Shown: one piece after another, positions 1 through 8,697 of the stretch | Layout: each line of letters begins with the position of its first letter | How positions within the stretch are numbered: the stretch's first letter is position 1 | Source of the DNA: Streptomyces sp. | GTDB lineage: Bacteria > Actinomycetota > Actinomycetes > Streptomycetales > Streptomycetaceae | Assembly: GCF_019510245.1 (NCBI RefSeq) | Contig: NZ_JAEKKT010000149.1 | Location: 1 to 55,708, forward strand | DNA length: 55,708 nt | Direction: 5' to 3' | The notes under the pieces: generated by a model | Database searches by the model: none | The model's input: only the letters and a program-made list of their open reading frames with translations | What the model was told of the DNA's origin: nothing | Translations under genes and position numbers: made by a program

Positions 1-449
1 CGAGCGAGGGCACGGGCGACGGCAGCCTGGACGCCGACCCCGGGCAGACCTCGGGCACCGGCGACGCCGGCACGGCCACCACCAAGCCGACGGACCCGGG
101 CCCCGACGGCACCCTGGGCACCTCGGACGACCCGACACCCCCCTCCGACACGAAGACGCCTTCGGCTTCGGCCACGGGGACGAAGGGGTCGTCGGGGGGC
201 GGGACGACACACTCGCCGTCGGCGTCGCCTTCCAAGTCGCCGTCACCGTCGAAGTCGCCGTCCCCGAGCCCGTCGAAGTCCGAGTCCCAGCCGGCGAGCC
301 CGTCGCCGTCGCCCTCGTCATCGGCCCCGAGCGAGACCCCGTCCACCAGCGACTCGGCGAGCGGCCCCGCTTCCGACTCCCCGAGCGTCGCGACGTCGAG
401 CGCGTCGGAGAGCAGCGGCACGGGAACGTCGACCGGCACCCTGATCTGA
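1..449 (+). CDS. C-terminal part of a Ser/Pro/Thr-rich protein (5' end outside window)
   Basis: Reading codons that begin at position 3 gives an open frame ending at TGA 447-449. The visible ~148 residues are low complexity: an acidic Gly/Asp/Thr-rich stretch followed by repeated SPSPSKSP-type blocks and a Ser/Thr-rich end. No folded domain, membrane segment or catalytic motif is present in this part. Such tails in Streptomyces usually belong to membrane or secreted proteins, so it may be an extracytoplasmic linker, but the functional domain lies upstream of the window and cannot be identified. A strong hairpin follows five bases after the stop. Confidence 0.7.
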   Translation, partial: SEGTGDGSLDADPGQTSGTGDAGTATTKPTDPGPDGTLGTSDDPTPPSDTKTPSASATGTKGSSGGGTTHSPSASPSKSPSPSKSPSPSPSKSESQPASPSPSPSSSAPSETPSTSDSASGPASDSPSVATSSASESSGTGTSTGTLI

Positions 450-453
450 GACC

Positions 454-484
454 GGGCGTCCCACGCGCCACGCGTGGGACGCCC
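454..484 (+). terminator. Perfect 14-bp hairpin terminator after the Ser/Pro-rich gene
   Basis: Arms GGGCGTCCCACGCG (454-467) and CGCGTGGGACGCCC (471-484) are perfectly complementary around a CCA loop and start five bases after the stop codon. No T-run follows, as is common for Streptomyces terminators. The gene beyond it (nucS) reads the other way, so it may act on both strands. Confidence 0.75.
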
Positions 485-699
485 AGGCCCGTCTCAGGGA
501 ACCGCCGCCGAGCCCGGCTCGGGCCGGTCCGGCACCGCCGGACACCGCCGCAGCGGCTGAGCGCCGTCGCGGCGGTGTCGGGTGGCGGGGGAGAAGCGGG
601 ACGGGGACAACTGAGGCAGCAGCCGGCGGGAGTGGCCGTCGGCGGTCCTGGAACCGGCCCTGGTTCGTCGGCCTTGTTCAGGGCCCTCGGCCCGGCTGG

Positions 700-1371
700 T
701 CAGAACAGGCGCAGCTTGTCGTCCTCGATGCCGCGCAGGGCGTCGTAGTCGAGGATCGTGCAGCCGATGCCGCGGTCCGTGGCGAGGACCTTTGCCTGGG
801 GCTTGATCTCCTGGGCCGCGAAGATGCCCCGGACGGGGGCGAGGTGGGGGTCGCGGTTCAGGAGTTCCAGGTAGCGGGTGAGCTGCTCGACGCCGTCGAT
901 CTCGCCGCGGCGTTTGATCTCGATGGCCACCGTCTGGCCCTCGGCGTCGCGGCAGAGGATGTCCACCGGGCCGATCGCCGTCATGTACTCGCGCCGGATG
1001 AGGGTGTAGCCGTCGCCGAGGGTCTCGATGCGGTCGGCCAGGAGTTCCTGGAGGTGCGCCTCCACGCCGTCCTTGATCAGGCCGGGGTCGACGCCCAGCT
1101 CGTGCGAGGAGTCGTGCAGGACCTCCTCCATCGTGATGATGAGCTTCTCGCCCGCCTTGTTGATGACGGTCCAGACGCCGGCCTCGTCACCCGTGCCCTC
1201 CTTGAGGGTGCACGGCGGCGACATCCAGTTGAGGGGCTTGTAGGCCCGGTCGTCCGCGTGGATCGAGACACTGCCGTCCGCCTTGACCAGGATCAGGCGG
1301 GGAGCGGAGGGAAGGTGGGCGGTGAGCCGGCCGGCGTAGTCGACGGAGCACCGGGCGATGACGAGACGCAT
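700..1371 (-). CDS. nucS: Endonuclease NucS (non-canonical mismatch repair)
   Basis: 223 residues, the usual length of actinobacterial NucS. The N-terminal half (MRLVIARCSVDY onwards) is the DNA-binding domain. The C-terminal half is a RecB-like nuclease with VDILCRD followed by EIKRRGEID, the D...ExK metal-binding core. NucS cuts both strands at mismatches and replaces MutS/MutL in actinobacteria and some archaea, acting with the sliding clamp. Start: the ATG at 1371 matches the family N-terminus; longer upstream extensions are Arg/Pro-rich and not conserved-looking. There is no Shine-Dalgarno, but TAGCGT lies 8 nt before the ATG, so the mRNA may be leaderless. It is single and divergent from the next gene. 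Confidence 0.95.
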   Translation of the reverse strand: MRLVIARCSVDYAGRLTAHLPSAPRLILVKADGSVSIHADDRAYKPLNWMSPPCTLKEGTGDEAGVWTVINKAGEKLIITMEEVLHDSSHELGVDPGLIKDGVEAHLQELLADRIETLGDGYTLIRREYMTAIGPVDILCRDAEGQTVAIEIKRRGEIDGVEQLTRYLELLNRDPHLAPVRGIFAAQEIKPQAKVLATDRGIGCTILDYDALRGIEDDKLRLF

Positions 1372-1669
1372 GGTCGGCAACGCTACTCGACGCGCCGCCC
1401 TCGACGCGATTCGCCCAGCCCCCTCCAGCCCCCTCCGGCCGGCCCCTCGCGACCGGTCCTGGAGAGTCTCCTGCACACGCCTGTTCAACCCTGGCCGATT
1501 GTGTGCCTAAAGGGACCGTCGCATATACGCAATCTCCTGGTGGGGGCACCGCAGGTTGCCTACCGTAGTAAACGGGAGGTCGCGGATTGTGTACTCAGCG
1601 TGTTCGGTATCGCGAACTCCCTTACCTGTCCGCCAACCCCTGCTGTTCGGGGGTGCGAGAGGAGTACCC

Positions 1670-2062
1670 ATGTCGCTCGACGTCTCACCGGCCCTACTCG
1701 AACAGGCCGAGCGAGGCGAGGTCGACGAAGCAGATTTCGTCGACTGCGTCCGGACCTCCCTGCCTTACGCATGGGAGATGATCAGCTCCCTGGTGGCCCA
1801 GCTGAAGGTGGACGGCGGAGAGTTCGCCGACAACCAGACGCCCCCGCCGGACGAGCAGGCACGCGGTCAGCTGTTGCGTGCGCTCGCGAGTGACGCCATA
1901 CGCGGCGCCCTGCAGCGGCACTTCGGTGTGCGGCTGGCCTTCCAGAACTGCCACCGTGTGGCGGTGTTCCCGCTGGACGCCTCGGTCGACGAGACGCTGG
2001 CCCGCTTCACCTCTGTGCGCAACCAGCTCCTGAACCAGTCCCCGGAACTCCGGGACTGCTGA
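1670..2062 (+). CDS. Conserved small protein (SCO5389-like family), function unknown
   Basis: 130 residues starting MSLDVSPALLEQAERGEVDEADFVDCVRTSLPYAW. GAGAGGAG lies 5 nt before the ATG, which decides this start over an upstream in-frame ATG at 1556. Predicted soluble and mostly helical, acidic, with no signal peptide or recognised motif. It is a conserved Streptomyces hypothetical next to nucS, with which it shares a 298-bp divergent intergenic region in which I see no clear element. From position and conservation it could be a housekeeping accessory protein; I do not infer a function. Confidence 0.85.
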   Translation: MSLDVSPALLEQAERGEVDEADFVDCVRTSLPYAWEMISSLVAQLKVDGGEFADNQTPPPDEQARGQLLRALASDAIRGALQRHFGVRLAFQNCHRVAVFPLDASVDETLARFTSVRNQLLNQSPELRDC

Positions 2063-2165
2063 CGCCGTGCTCCGCCACTGCTGACGCAGTGAGCCGCTTG
2101 CTTGCCGCTCCACACGCGGGAGGTGCATCAGTCACTGGGGCGGCAAGCTCCCCGCGGCGGTGGGG

Positions 2166-3194
2166 TCACCGGAGGTGCGGCAGCACCTCGGCCCCCAGCC
2201 GTCGTACGTTCTCCTCCGTGGCCGCCAGATCCCCCGAGCCTTCGGTCAGCAGGGCGAAGCGGGAGATGCCGGTCCGCTCGGAGGTCGCGGCGAGCCGGTC
2301 GGCGCACAGCCGCGGGGTACCCACCGGGTGGAGTCCGCAGAGCAGTTCGGTGTATGCGAGCGGATCCCGCATCGAGCGGAACCGGCCGTCCACCGTCACA
2401 TGCGCCTCCAGGCCCTGTTTCAGCCAGCCCGGCATCGCCTTCGTCAGGGTCTCCGCGGCGTCGGTGCGGCTGTCGGCGATCTGGCAGACGCCGGCCGAGA
2501 CATGGGCCGCCGCGGCGATCTCGTCGCCCGGTCGCCCGGCCGCCCGCGCGTGCTGCCGCCACAACGCGACCATCTCGGCCTTCTCCTCGTCGCCGACGTG
2601 CATCCCGAGCAGCATCGGCAGCCCCCGCTCGGCCGCCAGCCGGATGCTCGCCGCGGAGGTGCAGGCGACCACCACCTCCGGCCCGGGTTCCTCCGTCAGC
2701 GCCTCCGACGGCCGCGGTACGACGGGGACTTCACGGAACGAGAAGCGCGGACCGGAGGCCGACACGGCGGGTTCGCGCAGCCAGCGCATCAGCAGATCGA
2801 GTGATTCGGGGAAGCCCTGTTCGTACGCCTCCAGGCCCGCTCCGAAGACCTCCAGATCCACCCAGGGCCCGCCCCGCCCCACGCCGAGCGTGAAGCGGCC
2901 GCCGCTCGTCACGTGCAGCAGCGCGGCCTGCTCGCCGAGGGCGACCGGGTGGACGGTGGGCAGCACGCTCACCGCCGTACCGACCCGCAGCCGCCGGGTA
3001 CGGCCCAGCAGCAGGGCCGCCAGCGTGACCGCGGACGGGCAGGTGCCGTACGGCACGAAGTGGTGCTCGGCCAGCCAGACCGCGTCCAGACCGGACTCCT
3101 CGGCCACCTCCGCCGTGCGCACCGCCCGGTGCAGGGCCTCCCCTTGGCCCTGGCCCGGGAACTGGGCGGCCAGCACAAAACTACCTACGCGCAT
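2166..3194 (-). CDS. LLM-class flavin-dependent oxidoreductase
   Basis: 342 residues with the luciferase-like TIM-barrel signature: the early 'VWLAEHHFVPYG' (WLAEHH) motif, 'LRVGTAVSVLP', and 'GGRFTLGVGRGG' at the flavin/substrate pocket. The family uses reduced FMN or F420 for monooxygenase or reductase chemistry; the substrate cannot be read from sequence. The ATG at 3194 is preceded by GGAAGAAACG, a plausible ribosome site, and matches the family N-terminus (MRVGSFVLAAQFPG). It is monocistronic, its 3' end faces the 3' end of the SCO5389-like gene, and it shares a 223-bp divergent region with the gene at 3418. Confidence 0.88.
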   Translation of the reverse strand: MRVGSFVLAAQFPGQGQGEALHRAVRTAEVAEESGLDAVWLAEHHFVPYGTCPSAVTLAALLLGRTRRLRVGTAVSVLPTVHPVALGEQAALLHVTSGGRFTLGVGRGGPWVDLEVFGAGLEAYEQGFPESLDLLMRWLREPAVSASGPRFSFREVPVVPRPSEALTEEPGPEVVVACTSAASIRLAAERGLPMLLGMHVGDEEKAEMVALWRQHARAAGRPGDEIAAAAHVSAGVCQIADSRTDAAETLTKAMPGWLKQGLEAHVTVDGRFRSMRDPLAYTELLCGLHPVGTPRLCADRLAATSERTGISRFALLTEGSGDLAATEENVRRLGAEVLPHLR

Positions 3195-3417
3195 CGTTTC
3201 TTCCTGCTTTCCTGGCTCCGACCCGGAGCTCCCCCACCGGGCATAACCGTCTGACACGTGCCGAGGACACGGCCTGACGGAGAGATTTGCGGATTGTCTG
3301 GAGAATGGGTCGCCCTGGAGGGGGACTTGTCTGGGTTGGTGCCCTACGCGTACCCCCGCGCGCGCGTCGTAGGCTGGACACAGCCCGTGCTTCCTGTATA
3401 GCCCCGAGAGGTGTCCC

Positions 3418-3759
3418 GTGTCCCCGCGTCGCAACCGACCCAAGGGCCCGAACGGAGCGGCCTCGTCCGGCCGGAGCGCCGAGGACGACCGTGCGGACCG
3501 CTATGGCGGCTGGCAGTCCAGCGAGAGCTGGCAGGGCGAGGAGTGGAGCGTGCGGCACGTGGCCGGCGCCAGTGCGGTCGGCAAGACGTACCGCTGCCCG
3601 GGCTGCGACCAGGTGATCGCCTCCGGCGTCCCGCACGTGGTGGCGTGGCCGGAGCACTCCGGCGTGGACGAGCGCCGGCACTGGCACAAGGCCTGCTGGA
3701 ACGCGAAGGACCGCCGCACCACGCGGGTGCAACGGTCCAGGAACGCGCCGAAGTTCTGA
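3418..3759 (+). CDS. Small conserved protein with Cys/His zinc-ribbon-like motif
   Basis: 113 residues with GTG start; GAGAGG lies 6 nt upstream. The N-terminus is basic and disordered (MSPRRNRPKGPNG). The C-terminal half holds YRCPGCDQVIASGVPHVV, then RRHWHKACW, a CxxC...H...H-x-x-C arrangement typical of a zinc-binding treble clef or ribbon. Orthologs are often labelled 'ATP/GTP-binding protein', but I see no Walker A motif, so that label is unsupported. A nucleic-acid or protein-binding role is the simplest inference. Its 3' end faces the ABC operon 29 bp away. Confidence 0.8.
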   Translation: MSPRRNRPKGPNGAASSGRSAEDDRADRYGGWQSSESWQGEEWSVRHVAGASAVGKTYRCPGCDQVIASGVPHVVAWPEHSGVDERRHWHKACWNAKDRRTTRVQRSRNAPKF

Positions 3760-3788
3760 AGTTACGGAGCCGAGGTTCCGGGGCGGAA

Positions 3789-4670
3789 TCAGACGTCCCG
3801 CTTCTCCAGCAGGGCGTAGGCGCCCGCGAACGCGACGGCCGTCACGCCCAGGATGATCCACAGCGGGTCCCAGCCCGAAGGGCCGGAATCGCTGAGGGAG
3901 TTGGAGTAGAAGACGCTCAGCTGGTTCGGGATCGAGTACTCGAACAGGGCGGTGCGCACCTTCTCCAGCGACTGGGAGAACATGAACAAGGCGATCACCA
4001 GCGGGGCGAGCACCGCGCCGATCATGATGGTGATGGCACCCGCCGAGTGCCGGATGACCGAGCCGATGATCAGCGAGAGCAGCCCGAGCAGCGCGATGTA
4101 GAGGCTGACGCCGACGGTGCCCTTCAGCCATTCCCCGCCGGTCGGCGTCCGGGCGACGCCGCTCAGCATCGACACCTGCGTCATGGCCACGAACGCGCTG
4201 GCCGCGAGGGTGATCACGAACGCCACCGCGAAGAAGACGATCGCCTTCGCCGCGAGTACGCGCGCACGGGAGGGGCAGGCCACCATCGTCGTACGGATCA
4301 TGCCGGTGCCGTACTCCGAGGCGGTCGTCAGGACGCCGAGCGTGATGATGCACATGCTGCCGAGCAGCAGGCCGAAGAAGCCGAGCGACAGCGCGCTCTC
4401 GCCGGACAGGTCGCCGGACGAGGAGGAGTCGCTGACCACCGCGCCGGCCAGGAGGCCGATGCCGATCACGAGGAGAACGAAGACACCGAGCGTCCAGAGC
4501 GTCGAACGCACCGACCTGATCTTCGTCCACTCGGAGGCGATCGCGTGGCCGAGGTGGGTGCGCACCACCGGGATCGGCGAGACGTATCCGGGATACGAAC
4601 CGCCGGGCGCCGCCTGCCAGTCGGGCGCGGACGGGGCGGCCTGCGGCAGCGGAGGCTGGTGGGTGCTCAT
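3789..4670 (-). CDS. ABC-2 type exporter permease, operon 1
   Basis: 293 residues: a ~40-residue Pro/Ala-rich cytoplasmic N-terminus, then the hallmark IASEWTKIRSVRSTLWTL and about six hydrophobic segments, ending LLEKRDV. The start ATG at 4670 overlaps the ATPase stop by four bases (ATGA), so the two are translationally coupled. The paralogous permease at 5992-6768 shares SEWTKIRSV and the ATSEYGTGMIR / VSNEYSTGMIR block, showing tandem duplication. ABC-2 permeases of this kind export drugs, lipids or peptides; the substrate is unknown. Confidence 0.9.
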   Translation of the reverse strand: MSTHQPPLPQAAPSAPDWQAAPGGSYPGYVSPIPVVRTHLGHAIASEWTKIRSVRSTLWTLGVFVLLVIGIGLLAGAVVSDSSSSGDLSGESALSLGFFGLLLGSMCIITLGVLTTASEYGTGMIRTTMVACPSRARVLAAKAIVFFAVAFVITLAASAFVAMTQVSMLSGVARTPTGGEWLKGTVGVSLYIALLGLLSLIIGSVIRHSAGAITIMIGAVLAPLVIALFMFSQSLEKVRTALFEYSIPNQLSVFYSNSLSDSGPSGWDPLWIILGVTAVAFAGAYALLEKRDV

Positions 4671-5869
4671 CGGGCGTCCTCGGGCTTGGTCAGGTCGGCG
4701 GGAGCGGGGGCAGGTGCAGGGGCGGGGGCAGGGGCCGCATAGGGGTTGGGAGCGGCTTGCGGAGGCCCGTAGGGGCCCTGCGGGGCGGGAGGTGCGACGG
4801 GCGCCCTCGGCGGTCCGTACAGCCCCCCGAACGGCCGGCCGTCCTGCTGGGGCGGCGGCGGGGCGTACCAGCCCGGCTGGCCCTGTCCCGGCACCGGCAT
4901 CGGCGGCAGGGCGCCCGGCGGCAGGGGCTGCTGGAGGCCCGCCTTCTGGTCGGTCGAGGACCGGTAGTCGACGGCGCCCTGCGTCATCCGCATGTACGCC
5001 TCCTCGAGGGAGGCCTGGTGCGGCGAGAGCTCCCACAGCCGTACGTCCGCCTCGTGCGCGAGGTCGCTGATCCGGGGCAGCGGCAGCCCGGTCACTCTGA
5101 GCGCGCCGTCCTGCTCCGGCATGACGTGGCCGCCGGCCTCGGTCAGCGCCGAGCTGAGCTTCTCGCGCAGCTGCGGCTCGGTGTCCGGGGTGCGCACGCG
5201 GGCGAAGTCGGCGGAGTTGGCCGAAATGAAGTCCGTCACGCTCATGTCGGCGAGCAGCTGGCCCCGGCCGATGACGATGAGGTGGTCGGCCGTCAGCGCC
5301 ATCTCGCTCATCAGATGGGAGGAGACGAAGACCGTACGGCCCTCGGCGGCGAGGGACTTCATCAGGTTGCGCACCCAGAGGATGCCCTCGGGGTCGAGGC
5401 CGTTGACCGGCTCGTCGAAGAGCAGCACCTGGGGGTCGCCGAGCAGCGCGGCGGCGATGCCGAGGCGCTGGCCCATGCCGAGCGAGAAGCCCTTGGAGCG
5501 CTTTCCGGCCACTCCCTGGAGGCCCACCACGCCGAGCACCTCGTCGACCCGGCGGGCCGGGATGGCGGACAGCTGGGCCAGGGAGAGCAGGTGGTTGCGG
5601 GCGGACCGGCCGCCGTGCACCGCTTTGGCGTCGAGCAGCGCGCCGACCTGGCGGGCGGCGTTCGGGAGCTTTCGGTAGGGGAAGCCGCCGATCGTCACCG
5701 AGCCGGCGGTCGGGTTGTCCAGGCCCAGGATCATCCGCATGGTCGTCGACTTGCCCGAGCCGTTCGGCCCGAGGAAGCCGGTGACGGCTCCGGGGCGTAC
5801 CTGGAAGGAAAGGTTGTAGACGGCGGTCTTGTCGCCGTAGCGCTTGGTCAGGCCGACAGCCTCGATCAT
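4667..5869 (-). CDS. ABC transporter ATP-binding protein with Pro-rich tail, operon 1
   Basis: 400 residues. Walker A GPNGSGKST, signature FSLGMGQRLG, Walker B VLLFDEPVNGLDPEG and the H-loop VFVSSHL are intact. After residue ~310 comes a Pro/Gly/Tyr-rich tail ending in an (AP)n run, absent from the paralog at 6770-7726. The ATG at 5869 matches the paralog's N-terminus (MIE...GLTKRYGDKTAV); a GTG at 5878 would add three residues, and neither has a well-spaced Shine-Dalgarno. It energises the overlapping permease at the membrane. Substrate is not inferable; the tail may bind a partner. Confidence 0.9.
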   Translation of the reverse strand: MIEAVGLTKRYGDKTAVYNLSFQVRPGAVTGFLGPNGSGKSTTMRMILGLDNPTAGSVTIGGFPYRKLPNAARQVGALLDAKAVHGGRSARNHLLSLAQLSAIPARRVDEVLGVVGLQGVAGKRSKGFSLGMGQRLGIAAALLGDPQVLLFDEPVNGLDPEGILWVRNLMKSLAAEGRTVFVSSHLMSEMALTADHLIVIGRGQLLADMSVTDFISANSADFARVRTPDTEPQLREKLSSALTEAGGHVMPEQDGALRVTGLPLPRISDLAHEADVRLWELSPHQASLEEAYMRMTQGAVDYRSSTDQKAGLQQPLPPGALPPMPVPGQGQPGWYAPPPPQQDGRPFGGLYGPPRAPVAPPAPQGPYGPPQAAPNPYAAPAPAPAPAPAPADLTKPEDAR

Positions 5870-5991
5870 GCTCCGCACCCATCGAAAGGATCAGGACAGC
5901 GGGGCAGACGCCCCCCGTAAGGGTTAGGAGGATATCGGGGCGCTGACGGTTCCGCCCAAGAGCATGTAAAGACTTCCGGCGACAGACCCGG

Positions 5992-6768
5992 TCACTGGGC
6001 GTCGCGCCGCTTCAGCAGGACGTACCCGCCGGCCAGTGCCGCGACCACCCACAGCGCCATGATCCCGAGCCCGCCCCAGGGTCCGTAGGGGACGTCGTCG
6101 CCGACCCTCGGCACCACCTGCATGATGTGGCTGCCCGCCTGGTCCGGCAGGAACCGGCCGATCTTCTTGGTGGCGTCGACGTTGCCGAGGATGTTGGAGA
6201 TCAGGAAGAAGAACGGCATCAGGATGCCCAGCGACAGCATCGGCGAGCGCAGCATCGCGGCCACCCCCATGGAGAACATCGCGATCAGCGTCATGTACAG
6301 CCCGCCGCCGACGACCGCGCGCAGCACCCCGGGGTCGCCGAGGTGGGCCCGGTGCGAGCCGAGCATCGCCTGGCCGAGGAAGAAGGCGGCGAAGCTGGTC
6401 ACCATGCCGACCACCAGCACCAGGCCGGCCGCGACCGCGATCTTGCTGAACAGGAAGGTGGCCCGCTGCGGCACGGCGGCCAGCGAGACCCTGATCATGC
6501 CGGTGCTGTACTCGTTGGAGACGACGAGCACCCCGAACACGATCATCGCCAGCTGCCCGAGCGTCATCCCGGCGAAGCTGATGTTCGTCGGGTCGAAGGA
6601 GAGCCGCTCCCGGGCCGGCATGTTGGAGAACTGGCTGTTCGCGAGCCCGGAGAGCAGCGTCCCGATGGCCACGGTGACCACCACGGCCAGCGACAGCGTC
6701 CACACCGTCGAGGCGACGGACCGGATCTTGGTCCATTCGGACCGTACGACCTGGGTGACGACGGCCAT
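5992..6768 (-). CDS. ABC-2 type exporter permease, operon 2
   Basis: 258 residues beginning MAVVTQVVRSEWTKIRSVASTVWTL, with about six membrane segments and a basic C-terminus (LLKRRDAQ). The ATG at 6768 follows the ATPase stop with one base between (TGACATG) and has GGGAG upstream. It is a paralog of the permease at 3789-4670 but lacks the Pro-rich N-terminal extension. It forms the membrane channel with the ATPase at 6770-7726. Export of a hydrophobic compound is the general family role. Confidence 0.9.
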   Translation of the reverse strand: MAVVTQVVRSEWTKIRSVASTVWTLSLAVVVTVAIGTLLSGLANSQFSNMPARERLSFDPTNISFAGMTLGQLAMIVFGVLVVSNEYSTGMIRVSLAAVPQRATFLFSKIAVAAGLVLVVGMVTSFAAFFLGQAMLGSHRAHLGDPGVLRAVVGGGLYMTLIAMFSMGVAAMLRSPMLSLGILMPFFFLISNILGNVDATKKIGRFLPDQAGSHIMQVVPRVGDDVPYGPWGGLGIMALWVVAALAGGYVLLKRRDAQ

Positions 6769-6769
6769 G

Positions 6770-7726
6770 TCAGGCTCCCTTGTCCCAGCCGGTGCCCCAG
6801 GCCTCTGTCACCGGGGGCGAGTCGGCGTGCGCGTGGTACTCCACGGACTCCGCCGTCAGTTGCATGAACGCCTCCTCCAGCGAGGCCTGCTGGACGCTCA
6901 GCTCGTGCAGCACGACCCCGTTCTGCGCGGCCAGCTCCCCGATCGGCTCGGCCTTCCCGCCCTCCACCTCGAGGGCGCCGGTGCCGGTCTCGACGACGGT
7001 GATGCCGGCGCCGTGCAGCACGTCGAGCAGCCGCTCGCGCTGCGGGGAGCGGACCCGGACGTACGACCGCGAGTTGGTCCGGATGAAGTCCGCCATGGAG
7101 GTGTCGGCGAGCAGCCGTCCCTGCCCGATGACGACGAGGTGGTCGGCGGTCAGCGCCATCTCGCTCATCAGGTGCGAGGAGACGAACACGGTCCGCCCCT
7201 GGGCGGCCAGCGATTTCATCAGGGTCCGGATCCAGTGGATCCCCTCCGGGTCGAGCCCGTTCACCGGCTCGTCGAACATCAGGATCCGCGGATCGCCCAG
7301 CAGCGCCCCCGCGATCCCGAGCCGCTGCCCCATGCCGAGCGAGAACCCCTTGGCCTTCTTCCGCGCCACCGCCGTCAGCCCGACGGTGTCAAGGACCTCG
7401 GCCACCCGCGCCCGCGGGATCCCGTTGCTCTGCGCGAGGCAGAGCAGGTGGTTGAAGGCACTGCGGCCACCGTGCACGGCCTTCGCGTCGAGCAGCGCCC
7501 CGACGTACGACAGCGGGTCCTTGAGCTGCTCGTACCGCTTGCCGTCGATCCGCACCCGGCCGGCCGTGGGGTGGTCGAGCCCGAGGATCATCCGCATGGT
7601 GGTGGACTTCCCGGCACCGTTGGGTCCGAGGAACCCCGTGACGATGCCGGGTCTGACGGTGAACGTGAGGTCGTCGACCGCCGTCTTGTCGCCGTAGCGC
7701 TTGGTCAGGCCCGCCAGCTCGATCAT
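6770..7726 (-). CDS. ABC transporter ATP-binding protein, operon 2
   Basis: 318 residues with Walker A GPNGAGKST, signature FSLGMGQRLG, Walker B ILMFDEPVNGLDPEG and H-loop VSSHL. It matches the operon-1 ATPase closely through the nucleotide-binding domain (GLTKRYGDKTAV; YVGALLDAKAVHGGRSA) but has a short C-terminus. There is no Shine-Dalgarno; TAGCGT sits 6 nt before the ATG, so the operon mRNA is probably leaderless. It works with the permease directly downstream. Confidence 0.92.
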   Translation of the reverse strand: MIELAGLTKRYGDKTAVDDLTFTVRPGIVTGFLGPNGAGKSTTMRMILGLDHPTAGRVRIDGKRYEQLKDPLSYVGALLDAKAVHGGRSAFNHLLCLAQSNGIPRARVAEVLDTVGLTAVARKKAKGFSLGMGQRLGIAGALLGDPRILMFDEPVNGLDPEGIHWIRTLMKSLAAQGRTVFVSSHLMSEMALTADHLVVIGQGRLLADTSMADFIRTNSRSYVRVRSPQRERLLDVLHGAGITVVETGTGALEVEGGKAEPIGELAAQNGVVLHELSVQQASLEEAFMQLTAESVEYHAHADSPPVTEAWGTGWDKGA

Positions 7727-7767
7727 GCGGCCACGCTAAGACCGGCATATGGGGCCTGCCACCGGAG

Positions 7768-8538
7768 TTACTCCTCCGGGTCCCAGGCCAGGAGCCGGTC
7801 GAAGACGCGCCGGTCGCCGTCGGCCTTCAAGGCGGCCACCGGGATCCGGCCGTACAGGACGAGGAGCAGCTCGCCGGCCGGGCCCGTGAGCGAGGCGTCG
7901 GGCGTGGGGGCGGGAGCGGGGAGGGGTGCCGTCCGGGCGCCGTCGGCGGAGAGCCACAGGCGCCATGAGCGGCCCTCGGTGGCGTGGTAGTCGACGACGG
8001 CGGGCTCGTGCGGCCAGCGGGCCGTGGTCGCGCAGCAGGTGGACAGGAACTCGTCGACACCGTCGAGTGCCAGCTCGTCGGGCAGCGGCCGCGGGGCGTC
8101 CGCGGTGAGCTGGGCGTCGTAGGTGTGCAGCGCGATCTCGTACAGCTGGTGCCGGGCGGCGGCACCGGCGGTCTGCGGCGACTGCGACGTACCCCACCAG
8201 GTCCAGCAGCCGCGGTCCGGGCCGTACCGGCGCAGTGCGTCCAGCAGCTGCCGCGCCGATGCGGTCCACCAGTCCAGCAGGGCCTCCCGGTCCCGAGGCG
8301 CCGCCGGGGTGTCCCACACGGACCTGGCCGGGGGAGCGTCGGCGGGTCCCGCGGCGACGATGGCGGCCCACTTGCGCCGCCCCTCCCCGAGGTGCCGTAC
8401 CAGGTCGAAGAGGGTCCACTCGGGGCACGTCGGCACCTGTATGCCGAGGCCGGGCGCGGCGGCCACCGCGGCACCGAAGGCGGTCGACCGTTCGTCGATC
8501 AGCCGCAGCAGATCGGTGAATTCCGGAGTCTTCTGCAC
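7768..8538 (-). CDS. Maleylpyruvate isomerase-family (DinB-like/MDMPI) protein
   Basis: 256 residues with GTG start. The N-terminal part VPTCPEWTLFDLVRHLGEGRRKWAA carries the CPEW...HLG motif of the mycothiol-dependent maleylpyruvate isomerase N-domain (DinB-like four-helix bundle). Later RHQLYEIALHTYDAQL supplies the second metal-binding His region. The C-terminal ~90 residues fit the family's C-domain. Members use mycothiol or a divalent metal; most Streptomyces paralogs have no known substrate. A loose TACACA box 6 nt before the GTG may indicate a leaderless start. It lies 42 bp from the start of the ABC operon, on the same strand and upstream of it. Confidence 0.8.
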   Translation of the reverse strand: MQKTPEFTDLLRLIDERSTAFGAAVAAAPGLGIQVPTCPEWTLFDLVRHLGEGRRKWAAIVAAGPADAPPARSVWDTPAAPRDREALLDWWTASARQLLDALRRYGPDRGCWTWWGTSQSPQTAGAAARHQLYEIALHTYDAQLTADAPRPLPDELALDGVDEFLSTCCATTARWPHEPAVVDYHATEGRSWRLWLSADGARTAPLPAPAPTPDASLTGPAGELLLVLYGRIPVAALKADGDRRVFDRLLAWDPEE

Positions 8539-8620
8539 CCCGGATGTGTATCACCGGGCTGCATCGGCGGGACACGGATTTTCCGGCCCCCGCCAACCAG
8601 GACGAGCAGGCCGAACAGGC

Positions 8621-8662
8621 CGAAGGCCCGCACCGCCCCCGGGAGGGAGATGCGGGCCTTCG
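8621..8662 (-). terminator. Hairpin terminator downstream of filP
   Basis: Arms CGAAGGCCCGCA (8621-8632) and TGCGGGCCTTCG (8651-8662) form a perfect 12-bp stem with an 18-base loop. It lies just after the filP stop on the minus strand and before the next gene's promoter, separating the two transcription units. Confidence 0.7.
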
Positions 8663-8697
8663 TTCGGACGGCGAGGAGGCCGTTCTCGGGCGGTGCG

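Noticed and set aside
844..1893. Plus-strand frame of about 350 codons across nucS
   Set aside because: Antisense shadow of nucS that runs on into the SCO5389-like gene; it has no ribosome site and its composition is typical of high-GC reverse frames.
3789..5882. A single long minus-strand frame spanning both ABC genes of operon 1
   Set aside because: The upstream part is out of frame with the Walker motifs; the real ATPase frame is 4667-5869 and overlaps the permease start by ATGA.
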